A stretch of DNA of 64,000 nucleotides. Source: Acidobacteriota bacterium. Its GTDB lineage: Bacteria; Acidobacteriota; Blastocatellia; RBC074. A program made the translations under genes and the position numbers. Positions 16,575-24,708 of the stretch are shown piece after piece. Position 1 is the stretch's first letter. Every line of letters begins with the position of its first letter. The notes under the pieces were generated by a model. It ran no database searches. It saw only the letters and a program-made list of their open reading frames with translations, and was not told where the DNA came from. Location of the stretch: positions 157,820-221,819 of the forward strand of contig JAFDVI010000012.1 of the NCBI GenBank assembly GCA_018269055.1. The letters are read 5' to 3'.

Positions 16575-17582
16575 TCAGGCCAGAGCAACCTTGGCAGGTT
16601 GCTCTGGCCTTGCGCCAGCGGGCAAATTCACTTCCAGCAATTCAAGCCCTTCGCTTGCTCGCAGTGTGAATTCCATCGCGGCGGGAATCACGCAGCAATC
16701 GCCAGCCATCAATTGCTGCTTTCCTTCCTCACTATTTTCAAAACCAAGCTCCCCCTTCAGGACAAACAGAAACAGAAACTCTCCTTCGTGCCGATGCGCA
16801 GTCGCCGAAGCCGCCACCGCGAACCTGTGAACGCGCGCGGAAGCCAAACCATTCGTGGCCGCCGAAATCCCGGTATCGCGCATTTCGCAACCGGCAATGG
16901 GCGAAGCGATCCAGTCGGCTTCGCCGGCGATATGTCGCACAAACCGCTGGCCACCGAAACACCGTTCCGGCAAAACGCGCCCGGTCGGAAGTTGTAATTC
17001 GTGGTCAACATACGTTTCATGAATCGCGGGGCTGCCGATTTCGATCACCTCCAATCCCGGCGAAGCTTCGAGCACGCGATGACGAATTTCCGGCGCCTGC
17101 AACACGCAATCGCCCGGCTGGAGCACAAATGGTTCGCCTTGATCTTCGTACACCACGCGCACCCAACCGGCTTTGCAGTAAATCATCTGAAACCGGACTT
17201 TGTGGTAATGCACATAATCCGGAACTTCGCCGCCATCGGGAATGCGAATGTGCGAAGCGATAAAGCGTCCGCCCAATTTGCCGGGAATCAAATCGCGATA
17301 CTGCATCCCGGCTCGCCCGACGTGCCAAGCATCAGCGGAACTCACTCGACTGATAACTAACCCTTCGGCATCAAGCGATAACTCTTCGCTCACCTGATTG
17401 AATTCCAGCCGAAACCTGATTCCATGTCCGAAAACCACCGCAGCGCGAGGCGAATCCGCCGGAACGACCATCTCCAGCCGAAAGCCCAGCCGATTGGTGA
17501 AAAACTCAATCGCCTCAGCCAAGTCTGGACACGGCACCACGGTTTGCGCGGGTTGAAAATTGTCGCTGCTTGAGTCGCTCAT
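16575..17582 (-). CDS. VOC-bicupin fusion protein
   Basis: The 335-residue protein combines a VOC half (about 10-80: VVPCPDLAEAIEFFTNRLGF) with two cupin barrels. Cupin 1 (about 105-190) has VPDYVHYHKVRFQMIYCKAG and PFVLQPGDCVLQAPEIRHRV. Cupin 2 (about 235-325) has ATAHRHEGEFLFLFVLKGEL and AGDCCVIPAAMEFTL. The histidines in both barrels could bind metal, as in dioxygenases or isomerases. The function is unknown. The ATG overlaps the stop of the X-Pro aminopeptidase by four bases (ATGA), so the two are translationally coupled. The last 12 residues are encoded by one perfect hairpin (16577-16610), probably a terminator or repeat that has become coding. Confidence 0.82.
   Translation of the reverse strand: MSDSSSDNFQPAQTVVPCPDLAEAIEFFTNRLGFRLEMVVPADSPRAAVVFGHGIRFRLEFNQVSEELSLDAEGLVISRVSSADAWHVGRAGMQYRDLIPGKLGGRFIASHIRIPDGGEVPDYVHYHKVRFQMIYCKAGWVRVVYEDQGEPFVLQPGDCVLQAPEIRHRVLEASPGLEVIEIGSPAIHETYVDHELQLPTGRVLPERCFGGQRFVRHIAGEADWIASPIAGCEMRDTGISAATNGLASARVHRFAVAASATAHRHEGEFLFLFVLKGELGFENSEEGKQQLMAGDCCVIPAAMEFTLRASEGLELLEVNLPAGARPEQPAKVALA
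16577..16610. repeat. Perfect 14-base hairpin overlapping the 3' end of the VOC-cupin gene
   Basis: AGGCCAGAGCAACC (16577-16590) is inverted at 16597-16610 around a six-base loop. It includes the last base of the TGA stop and encodes the C-terminal residues ARPEQPAKVALA. It could end transcription from both sides. Confidence 0.75.
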
Positions 17583-19030
17583 TTCCGTTTGACTAATTCC
17601 TCTTCGGAAGCGGGTTGCAGCTTCAATGCGATACCGCCCTGCCCGACCAACTTTTCCAGGTCATTCAATTCCGTGGGTAAGAACTCCGTGAAGTTTTCGT
17701 AGCCGGTTTCCGTTACCACAATCACGTCTTCGTAGCGGATGTAGAGGTTTTCTTCCGGCACCCAGAGTTGCGGGTCAATCGAAAACACGTGGCCGACTTT
17801 CAGCACGTCGCGGTTGTAAGGGCCGTCGTCGTGAACCGCCAGCCCCACCGGATGAGAAAGCGTGCCGCCTCCGGTTTCCAGCATCTTGCGTGCGGCCTGT
17901 TCATATACGGGCTTGGAAAATTTCGTGCGTTGCAGAACCGGTTCCATGGTTTCGCGCGCCTGGGTGTAAATAGCTTTTGTCGTAACGCCGGGGCGGATCA
18001 GTTTCAGAACGGTGTTGCGATATTCCAGCACGAATTGCAGCAGTTCGCGTTGCGTTGGCGAATACTTGCCATTGATCGGCCACATGCGCGTGACGTCACT
18101 GGTGTAATACCCGTAATCCGGCGCGAAATCCATCAACACCAGATCGCCGTCTTTCAACTGCGAATTGTTGCGGTAGTAGTGTCCGTTCCAGATGTTGGCC
18201 GTACCCGAAGCCGTGATCGAACGATAGCCAATCAGGCGCGCGCCTCCGGCCAGAAAGATGTATCGCGCGGCGGCATCGAGTTGATATTCATACAGCCCGG
18301 CTTTCGTGCTTTTGATTGCTTCCAGAATTCCAAAACCTGCCAATTGCGAAGCGCGGCGAATCAGCGCAATTTCGCGCGGACTTTTCACGCTGCGCAGTCC
18401 ATCCAGAATCGGCGTCAGGTCGCGGATTTCGGCGCGTGGCGCACGCGTGCGCAGCAAATTGACGAAATGCGCTTCGCGGGACACGCGGCCATCCCAATAA
18501 TCCGCCGCGATGGCGGCATTTGCGTTCAGCAATTCGTTGCGGTTTTCGGCACTGCCTTCCGCAGGGGAAAACAAGGTGTAAATCGCGGGCGCGGGCGCTT
18601 TCATCAATTCGGCGAGCCAGTCCTCACCCATCGCTTTGGTGCTGGCGACGGCATCCACGCCGGTCAATCGTTTCACCAAGTCGGCGTCTTCCGCCGAAAG
18701 CACCTTGCCTTCGCTGCGTTCCAATCGTTCGTTGCGCGGCGGCAAATACAACGTGACTTTGCGCGTGCGGCCATCCAGCAGCAAATACGCGCCGGGCGTT
18801 TCAATGCCGCTGAGATAATAAAACTCGTTCGATTGGCGCGGGAAGGCAAAGCCTCTGGCCAGCGGCATACCTTGGACAATGGCGACTGCGCGATCACCGA
18901 TTTGCGCGAACAGCTTTTGCCAACGCGCCTGGAACTCTTCCGGCGGAAAGTGCGATTGGTAATGCGGCGATTGTGCGACCAACGTAATCGGTAAGAGCAA
19001 TGCGAAGATAAATGCAATGAGCCGTTTCAT
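17579..19030 (-). CDS. Secreted M24-family Xaa-Pro aminopeptidase (aminopeptidase P)
   Basis: The protein has 483 residues from the ATG at 19030, chosen because AGGAGG lies eight bases upstream. A signal peptide (MKRLIAFIFALLLPITLVAQ) directs export. After an N-terminal creatinase-like domain (about 30-190), the pita-bread domain shows the dinuclear metal ligands. These are Asp in MDFAPDYGYYTSDVTRMWP, His in SHPVGLAVHDDG, Glu in PEENLYIRYEDV and the final Glu in that same segment. It cleaves N-terminal residues preceding proline. It forms an operon with an upstream M1 peptidase (25-base gap) and a downstream cupin gene, and lies beside a hydroxyproline operon. Together these suggest use of proline- and hydroxyproline-rich peptides. 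Confidence 0.93.
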   Translation of the reverse strand: MKRLIAFIFALLLPITLVAQSPHYQSHFPPEEFQARWQKLFAQIGDRAVAIVQGMPLARGFAFPRQSNEFYYLSGIETPGAYLLLDGRTRKVTLYLPPRNERLERSEGKVLSAEDADLVKRLTGVDAVASTKAMGEDWLAELMKAPAPAIYTLFSPAEGSAENRNELLNANAAIAADYWDGRVSREAHFVNLLRTRAPRAEIRDLTPILDGLRSVKSPREIALIRRASQLAGFGILEAIKSTKAGLYEYQLDAAARYIFLAGGARLIGYRSITASGTANIWNGHYYRNNSQLKDGDLVLMDFAPDYGYYTSDVTRMWPINGKYSPTQRELLQFVLEYRNTVLKLIRPGVTTKAIYTQARETMEPVLQRTKFSKPVYEQAARKMLETGGGTLSHPVGLAVHDDGPYNRDVLKVGHVFSIDPQLWVPEENLYIRYEDVIVVTETGYENFTEFLPTELNDLEKLVGQGGIALKLQPASEEELVKRK

Positions 19031-19055
19031 TTTGAATTCCTCCTGATTCTGAGTT

Positions 19056-20684
19056 TTAACGTTTGGCAAAGTGCGCATTGATCAGCGCCCAGGTATTCGG
19101 ATCAAGCGTGACGGTCGTCGGTTCTTTATCCGCCGACAGTTCAAACCGTTGCTGTTTCTGTGTCAGTTCAACTTTTTCGATCTTGCTTGCGGCATCTGTT
19201 TTGATGCCGATTTCCAGCGGCAACCGATACGCTTCGCCGGGCTGGGTTTGCGTCAATTCGATGATGATCTTTTTGGCGACGGCGTCATAACTCCAACCGC
19301 CTTCGATGACGGGCGAACCGGCGCGTGCCAGCCATTGATTGAAGAACCAGGACAAATCCTTTCCGGAATGTTCTTCCATCACGTGGCGGAAATCTTCAGT
19401 GGTGGCACTGCCGTTGCGATACCGCTGGTAATACTCTTGAATGCCCGCCCAGAACGTTTCCGTCCCGATCAAACCGCGCAGCATGTGCAATGTCCAACCG
19501 CCTTTTTGATAAATCAGGCGATTGAGCACCTTTTTCATATCCGACAAATTGTTGTGCAACACGGCTTCACCCGGAAGCTGTTTTTCCAGCGTGTACACCT
19601 GGTCGCGGCTGCGCTGCAATCCGGCGACAAAAGCGTCGCGCCCTTCGTAATGTTCGCTGACCAGCAGGGTGAAGTAAGTCGCAAACCCTTCGCTCAACCA
19701 AACGTCGTCCCAATCGGTTTCCGTGATCGAATTGCCAAACCATTGATGGGCAATTTCGTGCGCGATGATCCCGGTATCGGGTCGTTCCATGACGGATTTT
19801 TCGCCGTAAAAAATGGCGCTGGCATGTTCGGTTCCGCCGCTGATGCCAGCGGCTTCGACGTTGGCCAGCTTTTCGTAGGAAAAGGGGCCGATGTGTTCGC
19901 TGAAAAATTCCATGGCTTGACGGGATTTCAATTCAAACCAGGCGGGGCCAATTTCGCGCTCTTGATGATAGACCCAGGTCTGATGCGGCACGCCTTTGAC
20001 CAATCCGTCGTGATGCACGGAAAATTGCGCGACGCCGATGGCATTCAGCCACGAAGCAATCGGCACGCTCTGTTTCCAGTGCGTCAGGCGGCGTCCATCG
20101 CCGAGATCGGTTTCTTCCTGCAACAACCCGTTGGCGATGACCTGATATTTGCTCGGCGCGGTGACGATGAATTCCGACGTGGCTTTGTCGTACGGATGAT
20201 CAATCATCGGCAACCATTGCCGCGCATTGTTCGGCCAGTTTTCGCTGAAAAAGACGCGTTCGCCGAATTTGTTTTTCAGCATGCGCAAGCCGTTGGCCGG
20301 AATGCCGCGGTACCGCACGATGAATTGTTGAAACGCTCCGACCTTGGATGGCGCGGCAAGCGCGATGGTCAATCGGTCAGCTTGGTGTTTGAAAGAAAGC
20401 GCTGCGCCGCCGGAAGTCACGTCGGAAACGCTCATGCCTTTGCCGCTTGCCATTGAAGTCAGATCAAAAGCGACTTCGTTGACACCGGCTTGCACATAGC
20501 GCAACTCAATCGCTGCCTCGCCAATGATTTCGTCGCTGTCATCGCTGAGCGTCAATCGAAACACATAATGCAGCGCATCAACTACCGGCTGCCGAGGATA
20601 GGTATCGGCAACGGCAAGCAAACTAAAAACAACTATCCACAGCAACAGCAAAGCAGGGCCAAAAACGCTGGAGGGCTTTTTCAT
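19056..20684 (-). CDS. Secreted M1-family metallopeptidase
   Basis: The 542-residue protein has a signal peptide (SSVFGPALLLLWIVVFSLLA). The N-terminal saddle domain (about 30-210) precedes the catalytic domain with GIIAHEIAHQWFG, the HEXXH site, and the third ligand Glu in VWLSEGFATYF. The exopeptidase loop, usually GXMEN, reads GGTEH here, keeping the Glu that anchors the substrate amino group but altering its neighbours. The catalytic Tyr is probably in YQKGGWTLHML. The C-terminal helical domain is short, as in bacterial M1 enzymes of this size. It is the first gene of a three-gene minus-strand operon with the X-Pro aminopeptidase and the VOC-cupin protein. Confidence 0.93.
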   Translation of the reverse strand: MKKPSSVFGPALLLLWIVVFSLLAVADTYPRQPVVDALHYVFRLTLSDDSDEIIGEAAIELRYVQAGVNEVAFDLTSMASGKGMSVSDVTSGGAALSFKHQADRLTIALAAPSKVGAFQQFIVRYRGIPANGLRMLKNKFGERVFFSENWPNNARQWLPMIDHPYDKATSEFIVTAPSKYQVIANGLLQEETDLGDGRRLTHWKQSVPIASWLNAIGVAQFSVHHDGLVKGVPHQTWVYHQEREIGPAWFELKSRQAMEFFSEHIGPFSYEKLANVEAAGISGGTEHASAIFYGEKSVMERPDTGIIAHEIAHQWFGNSITETDWDDVWLSEGFATYFTLLVSEHYEGRDAFVAGLQRSRDQVYTLEKQLPGEAVLHNNLSDMKKVLNRLIYQKGGWTLHMLRGLIGTETFWAGIQEYYQRYRNGSATTEDFRHVMEEHSGKDLSWFFNQWLARAGSPVIEGGWSYDAVAKKIIIELTQTQPGEAYRLPLEIGIKTDAASKIEKVELTQKQQRFELSADKEPTTVTLDPNTWALINAHFAKR

Positions 20685-20782
20685 TATTTTTCCTTTCGAG
20701 GATGGAATTGAAATCTTTGACAGAACTTCGCGGCATAACGTATACAGACCGTCATTCTACTTTCATCTTCTTGAAGGAGTTA

Positions 20783-20837
20783 AGAGTTCACGCTTCAGCG
20801 TGCTGGGTCAAGTTCCGCACGCTGAAGCGTGAACTCT
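20783..20837. repeat. Perfect 21-base inverted repeat before the hydroxyproline operon
   Basis: The arms are 20783-20803 and 20817-20837, with a 13-base loop; the core is GTTCACGCTTCAGCGTG. The same core occurs at 60865-60883, so it is a dispersed family. Here it lies in the likely 5' leader of the epimerase gene, where a stable hairpin could protect or restrict the mRNA. Confidence 0.75.
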
Positions 20838-20852
20838 GAACGTGGCAAATCC

Positions 20853-21800
20853 GTGACAAACAGTACTCTGAAACGAATTGACGTGATTGATTCGCACACT
20901 GGCGGAGAACCGACACGGCTTATCATCGGCGGTGGGCCGGAACTTGGCAATGGTTCGATGGCAGAACGGCTGGCGATCTTCCGAGACCAGTTCGATCAAT
21001 ACCGTTCGGCAACGGTCAACGAACCGCGTGGTTCCGATGTCGTCGTCGGCGCGTTGTTGTGCGAACCGGTTGATCCGACCTGCGCGGCGGGCGTGATTTA
21101 TTTCAACAACGTCGGCTACCTGGGAATGTGCGGGCACGGCACAATTGGCTTGGTCGCGACGCTGGCGTATCTAAATCACATTCAGCCGGGCGAACATCGA
21201 ATTGAAACTCCTGTAGGTGTGGTCACGGCGACGTTGCACGAAACTGGCGAAGTCACCGTCGGCAACGTCCCAAGTTATCGTTCGGCCAAACGCACAGCCG
21301 TGGAAATTCCCGGTCACGGCACAGTTTTTGGCGACGTCGCCTGGGGCGGCAACTGGTTCTTTTTGGTCAATGACCACGGACAGGAATTGACGCTGGACAA
21401 CGTGGAAGCCCTGACCGAATTCACCTGGAAGATTCGCCAAGCCTTGTCACAACAAGGCATCACGGGCGATGACGGCAAAGAAATTGATCACATCGAATTG
21501 TTCGGCGCTTCGACCGTGGCCGACAGCAAAAACTTTGTGCTCTGTCCCGGCAAAGCCTACGACCGTTCGCCTTGCGGAACCGGAACCAGCGCCAAGCTGG
21601 CTTGCCTGTATGCCGACGGCAAACTGGCCGAAGGGCAAATCTGGCAGCAGGAAAGCATTGTCGGCAGTGTGTTTGAAGGCAGCGTCAAAGTTGCCGACGG
21701 AAAAATTCACCCGCGCATCAAAGGCTCTGCATTCGTCAACGCTGAAGCCACATTGATTTTGGATGAACGCGATCCGTTCTGTTGGGGAATCCGGCAATGA
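20853..21800 (+). CDS. 4-hydroxyproline 2-epimerase (proline racemase family)
   Basis: The protein has 315 residues from the GTG at 20853; an alternative GTG at 20829 falls inside the upstream hairpin. It interconverts trans-4-hydroxy-L-proline and cis-4-hydroxy-D-proline using two cysteines. The first is in [10 protein letters not shown] and the second in [23 protein letters not shown] and GGNWFFLV are also conserved. A Cys at both positions separates true racemases and epimerases from dehydratases, which have Thr at one. The next three genes complete the oxidation and deamination steps, so epimerase rather than proline racemase is the better call. Its stop overlaps the next start by four bases (ATGA). 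Confidence 0.92.
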   Translation: MTNSTLKRIDVIDSHTGGEPTRLIIGGGPELGNGSMAERLAIFRDQFDQYRSATVNEPRGSDVVVGALLCEPVDPTCAAGVIYFNNVGYLGMCGHGTIGLVATLAYLNHIQPGEHRIETPVGVVTATLHETGEVTVGNVPSYRSAKRTAVEIPGHGTVFGDVAWGGNWFFLVNDHGQELTLDNVEALTEFTWKIRQALSQQGITGDDGKEIDHIELFGASTVADSKNFVLCPGKAYDRSPCGTGTSAKLACLYADGKLAEGQIWQQESIVGSVFEGSVKVADGKIHPRIKGSAFVNAEATLILDERDPFCWGIRQ

Positions 21801-22933
21801 CGCCAACGGCTTTTGACGTGGTCATTGTCGGCGCGGGAATCGTTGGCGCGGCCTGCGCGGATGAATTTGCGCAAGCCGGTTTGCACGTCGCCGTCATCGA
21901 AGCAGGCCAGATTGGCGGCGGAGCGACGGCAGCCGGGATGGGTCACATCGTGGTGATGGATGATTCGGAAGCGCAATTTGCGCTGACTAATTACTCGCAA
22001 CAACTCTGGCGCACGCTCGCCGCTGAACTTCCCCCAAAATTTCTGGAAGACACAGAATATGAAGAATGCGGCACGATGTGGGTCGCAGCCGACGAAGAGG
22101 AAATGGACGAAGTTCGCCGCAAGCAAGCCTTTTATGAACAGCGCGGCGTGCCCGTCGAAGTTCTGGACGCTCGCCAACTCGCCGAAGCCGAACCGAATTT
22201 GCGTCCGGGGTTGGCGGGCGGGTTGCGCGTTCCGCAGGACGGCGTGACCTATCCGCCGTGCGGCGCACGCTTTTTCATCGAACAAGCGCAAACGCGCGGC
22301 GCGCAACTTTTTCAGGGAAAAACGGTTATTGAGCTAACCGGAAAGGGTGCGCGGCTGAGCGATGGCAGCTTCATTGCCGCTGGCTTCACGGTCAATGCGT
22401 CGGGCAGTTGGGCGCCGGAATTGACGCCGGGCGTGAACGTGCAAAAACGTAAAGGCCATCTGGTCATCACGGATCGCTATCCCGGATTTGTACGCCATCA
22501 ATTGATTGAGCTTGGATATTTGAAAAGTGCGCATTCGATTTCGACGGATTCGGTGGCGTTCAATGCACAGCCGCGCAAAACGGGACAGATTCTGATTGGC
22601 TCTTCGCGGCAATACGGCGTCGAAGACAAACAGATTGATCCGCCGATTCTTCGCCGGATGATTGATCGCGCGATTGAGTACATGCCGCGACTGGCAAAGC
22701 TTTCCGCTCTTCGCACCTGGACGGGGTTTCGCGCCGCGACGCCGGACAAATTGCCGCTGATTGGCCCAAGCGCAATTGAAAATTTGTATCTGGCCACGGG
22801 CCACGAAGGTTTGGGAATCACGACTTCGCTGGGCACGGCAAAGCTGCTGGCGGATCAGGTGTTGAAACGAACTCCGGCCATTCCAATTGAGCCGTATTTA
22901 CCTTCGCGCTCGATGGAGGACGCGCATGCCTGA
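21797..22933 (+). CDS. FAD-dependent oxidoreductase, D-hydroxyproline dehydrogenase subunit (DAO family)
   Basis: The 378-residue DAO-type flavoprotein starts at the ATG overlapping the epimerase stop. [20 protein letters not shown] is the FAD dinucleotide fold (GXGXXG), followed by [30 protein letters not shown] and [22 protein letters not shown] form the C-terminal FAD contacts. With the following gene it makes up the multi-subunit D-hydroxyproline dehydrogenase type (related to HcnC and to opine/octopine oxidase subunits), which passes electrons to the respiratory chain rather than oxygen. The product would be 1-pyrroline-4-hydroxy-2-carboxylate. The 3' end overlaps the next gene by eight bases. 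Confidence 0.9.
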   Translation: MTPTAFDVVIVGAGIVGAACADEFAQAGLHVAVIEAGQIGGGATAAGMGHIVVMDDSEAQFALTNYSQQLWRTLAAELPPKFLEDTEYEECGTMWVAADEEEMDEVRRKQAFYEQRGVPVEVLDARQLAEAEPNLRPGLAGGLRVPQDGVTYPPCGARFFIEQAQTRGAQLFQGKTVIELTGKGARLSDGSFIAAGFTVNASGSWAPELTPGVNVQKRKGHLVITDRYPGFVRHQLIELGYLKSAHSISTDSVAFNAQPRKTGQILIGSSRQYGVEDKQIDPPILRRMIDRAIEYMPRLAKLSALRTWTGFRAATPDKLPLIGPSAIENLYLATGHEGLGITTSLGTAKLLADQVLKRTPAIPIEPYLPSRSMEDAHA

Positions 22934-24593
22934 GAACGTCACGTTGCAAGTCAACGGCGAATCGGTATCCGTTCCCGCCGGAAGCATGGTTTCAACGGCG
23001 ATTGCGATTGCTCAAGCATCTTTTTCCTCCACGAAGCCACACGAAGAAAACACGAAGAAAGCCGAAAACGTGTCTGGTTCGCTTCGTGACTCTTCGCGTG
23101 GCGTCGTGGAAGGAACTGCGCTCGCCTTTCGTCGTTCGGTCACAGGCGAAGCGCGCGCTCCATTGTGTGGAATGGGCATTTGCTTTGAATGCCGTGTGAC
23201 CATCAATGGCCAGCCGCACAGTCGAAGTTGTCAGATTCCCGCTGCCAATGGGCAAAACGTTGTAACGGAATGGGAAAGGATGAAGGATGAATGCGGAATG
23301 ATGACGTTTCATCCTTCATCCTTCATCCTTCATCCTTCATCCGTTGAAACAGAAGTACTCGTTATCGGCGCTGGCCCCGCAGGGATCGCCGCAGCCATTC
23401 GCGCAGCGGAAGGCGGCAAACAGGTTTGCGTAGTGGATGACAATCCGGCTCCGGCTTCACCGGGCGGGCAAATCTGGCGCGGCGATCAAGCACGCCCGAG
23501 TTCAGCGGAAGCCAAAGAATGGTTTGAGCGATTGAAACGCGTCAACGTCAGTTTCATTCACGGCGCTCGGATTTTTGCTCAGCCGGAAGCGGGTTGCTTG
23601 CTGGCCGAAACTACGGACGGTTCGTATGAACTGCGATTTGAAAAACTGGTTTTGGCGACAGGCGCTCGTGAACGCTTTTTGCCGTTTCCGGGCTGGACGC
23701 TGCCCGGCGTGATGGGCGCTGGTGGCTTGCAGGCGTTGGCAAAATCCGGCTTTCCGGTCGCAGGCAAACGCGTTGTTGTTGCCGGAAGCGGCCCGCTGTT
23801 GATGGCGGTTGCGGCCTATTTGCGAAAGCACGGCGCAGAGATTGTGCTCATTGCGGAGCAAGCTTCGTGGAGTCGGCTGATTCGGTTTGGCTCTGCACTG
23901 TTTGGCCAACCATCGAAAATCAGCCAGGCCATCAATTTCAAAAAACAACTGGCAGGAGTTCACTATTTGCCGGGTTGTTGGCCAATTACCGCAAAAGGCA
24001 AATACAAGTTGGAGGCCGTGACCTTGCGGCGCGGCGATAAAACCTGGGATGTTGATTGCGATTATCTGGCGTGCGGTTTTTATCTGCTGCCGAACACGGA
24101 ACTTGCCGGACTGCTCGGCTGTGAAGTAAAAAATGGTGCGGTGAGCGTCAACGAATTTCAGCAGACTTCGCTATCAAATGTTTACTGTGCGGGGGAAACC
24201 ACAGGCATTGGCGGGTTGGAACTTTCGCTGGTTGAAGGGCAAATTGCCGGATTAGCGGCTGCCAGCTACGAAAATGTTGCTCGACGCTTGTTTGCAGAGC
24301 GCGCCAAGCAACAGCGATTCGCGGAGGTTCTGAACCGTACCTTCGCGTTGCGCGAAGAACTTCGCGCGCTGCCGACCGCCGACACCTTGGTTTGTCGTTG
24401 CGAAGATGTCAGCTTTGAACGCTTGCAAAAACAAGGCTCCTGGCGCGAAGCCAAGCTGCAAATGCGCTGCGGCATGGGGCCTTGTCAGGGGCGCATTTGC
24501 GGCGCAGCGACGGAATTTTTATTTGGCTGGGGAATGGAATCGGTGCGACCGCCGGTCTTTCCTGTTCGGCTGGAAAATTTAACTTACCCCTAA
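22926..24593 (+). CDS. Fused 2Fe-2S/FAD-NAD(P) dehydrogenase subunit with two in-frame repeat insertions
   Basis: The 555-residue protein joins two units usually encoded apart (HcnA-like and HcnB-like). Residues 1-115 are a 2Fe-2S domain: NVTLQVNGESVSVPAGS, then PLCGMGICFECRVTINGQ and RSCQI supply four cysteines (C-X4-C-X2-C...C). Residues about 140-555 are a pyridine-nucleotide-disulfide-type fold (VLVIGAGPAGIAAAIRAAEGG; GKRVVVAGSGPLLM) with a C-terminal BFD-like cysteine cluster (VCRCEDVSFERL; CGMGPCQGRICG). Two segments look foreign: residues about 33-66, encoded by an imperfect palindrome (23023-23116), and about 118-140, encoded by GGATGAA/TTCATCC repeats (23278-23342). The second lies exactly at the domain junction. 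All cofactor motifs remain intact, so the enzyme may be active. Confidence 0.88.
   Translation: MPENVTLQVNGESVSVPAGSMVSTAIAIAQASFSSTKPHEENTKKAENVSGSLRDSSRGVVEGTALAFRRSVTGEARAPLCGMGICFECRVTINGQPHSRSCQIPAANGQNVVTEWERMKDECGMMTFHPSSFILHPSSVETEVLVIGAGPAGIAAAIRAAEGGKQVCVVDDNPAPASPGGQIWRGDQARPSSAEAKEWFERLKRVNVSFIHGARIFAQPEAGCLLAETTDGSYELRFEKLVLATGARERFLPFPGWTLPGVMGAGGLQALAKSGFPVAGKRVVVAGSGPLLMAVAAYLRKHGAEIVLIAEQASWSRLIRFGSALFGQPSKISQAINFKKQLAGVHYLPGCWPITAKGKYKLEAVTLRRGDKTWDVDCDYLACGFYLLPNTELAGLLGCEVKNGAVSVNEFQQTSLSNVYCAGETTGIGGLELSLVEGQIAGLAAASYENVARRLFAERAKQQRFAEVLNRTFALREELRALPTADTLVCRCEDVSFERLQKQGSWREAKLQMRCGMGPCQGRICGAATEFLFGWGMESVRPPVFPVRLENLTYP
23023..23116. repeat. Palindromic repeat inserted in frame in the 2Fe-2S domain
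   Basis: The left part TTCCTCCACGAAGCCACACG is inverted, with three differences, at 23093-23116. The core CCACGAAGCCACACGAAG is shared with an intergenic copy at 62291-62353. It encodes roughly 31 residues (ending VVEGT) that interrupt an otherwise conserved ferredoxin-like domain without a frameshift. Confidence 0.75.
23278..23342. repeat. Heptamer repeat TTCATCC x5 with inverted copies at the domain junction
   Basis: GGATGAAGGATGAA (23278-23291) is followed 16 bases later by five perfect tandem copies of its inverted 7-base unit TTCATCC (23308-23342). The unit length is not a multiple of three, so the protein cycles through HPSSFILHPSS. It forms the linker between the 2Fe-2S and FAD domains. 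Confidence 0.85.
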
Positions 24594-24596
24594 CTC

Positions 24597-24695
24597 TGGG
24601 TACGCGACGCCTCCGGCTCGCGGTCTTGGCAATTCGCACCGTTGTTGGCCCCAAGCCACTTGCCAAGCACGCACGCTGGAAGTGATGCGTACCCA
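24597..24695. repeat. Palindromic element between the dehydrogenase and deaminase genes
   Basis: TGGGTACGC (24597-24605) is inverted at 24687-24695, and inside it CTTGGCAA (24625-24632) is inverted near 24660-24667. The 99-base element fills nearly all of the gap before the DapA-like gene and ends 13 bases before its ATG. Confidence 0.65.
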
Positions 24696-24708
24696 ACGAG
24701 GAACAACA

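Noticed and set aside
17768-18994. Plus-strand ORF of 408 codons opposite the X-Pro aminopeptidase
   Set aside because: Antisense shadow of a gene with strong motifs; no similarity to known proteins seen.
19071-20456. Plus-strand ORF of 461 codons opposite the M1 peptidase gene
   Set aside because: It is an antisense shadow of a clear peptidase gene with biased codons; its sequence is rich in F, R and H without domain motifs.
23308-23342. TTCATCC x5 as a CRISPR or phase-variation tract
   Set aside because: Units are contiguous without spacers, so not CRISPR. Phase variation is possible in principle, but the tract lies in a linker with inverted copies, more like a dispersed repeat.
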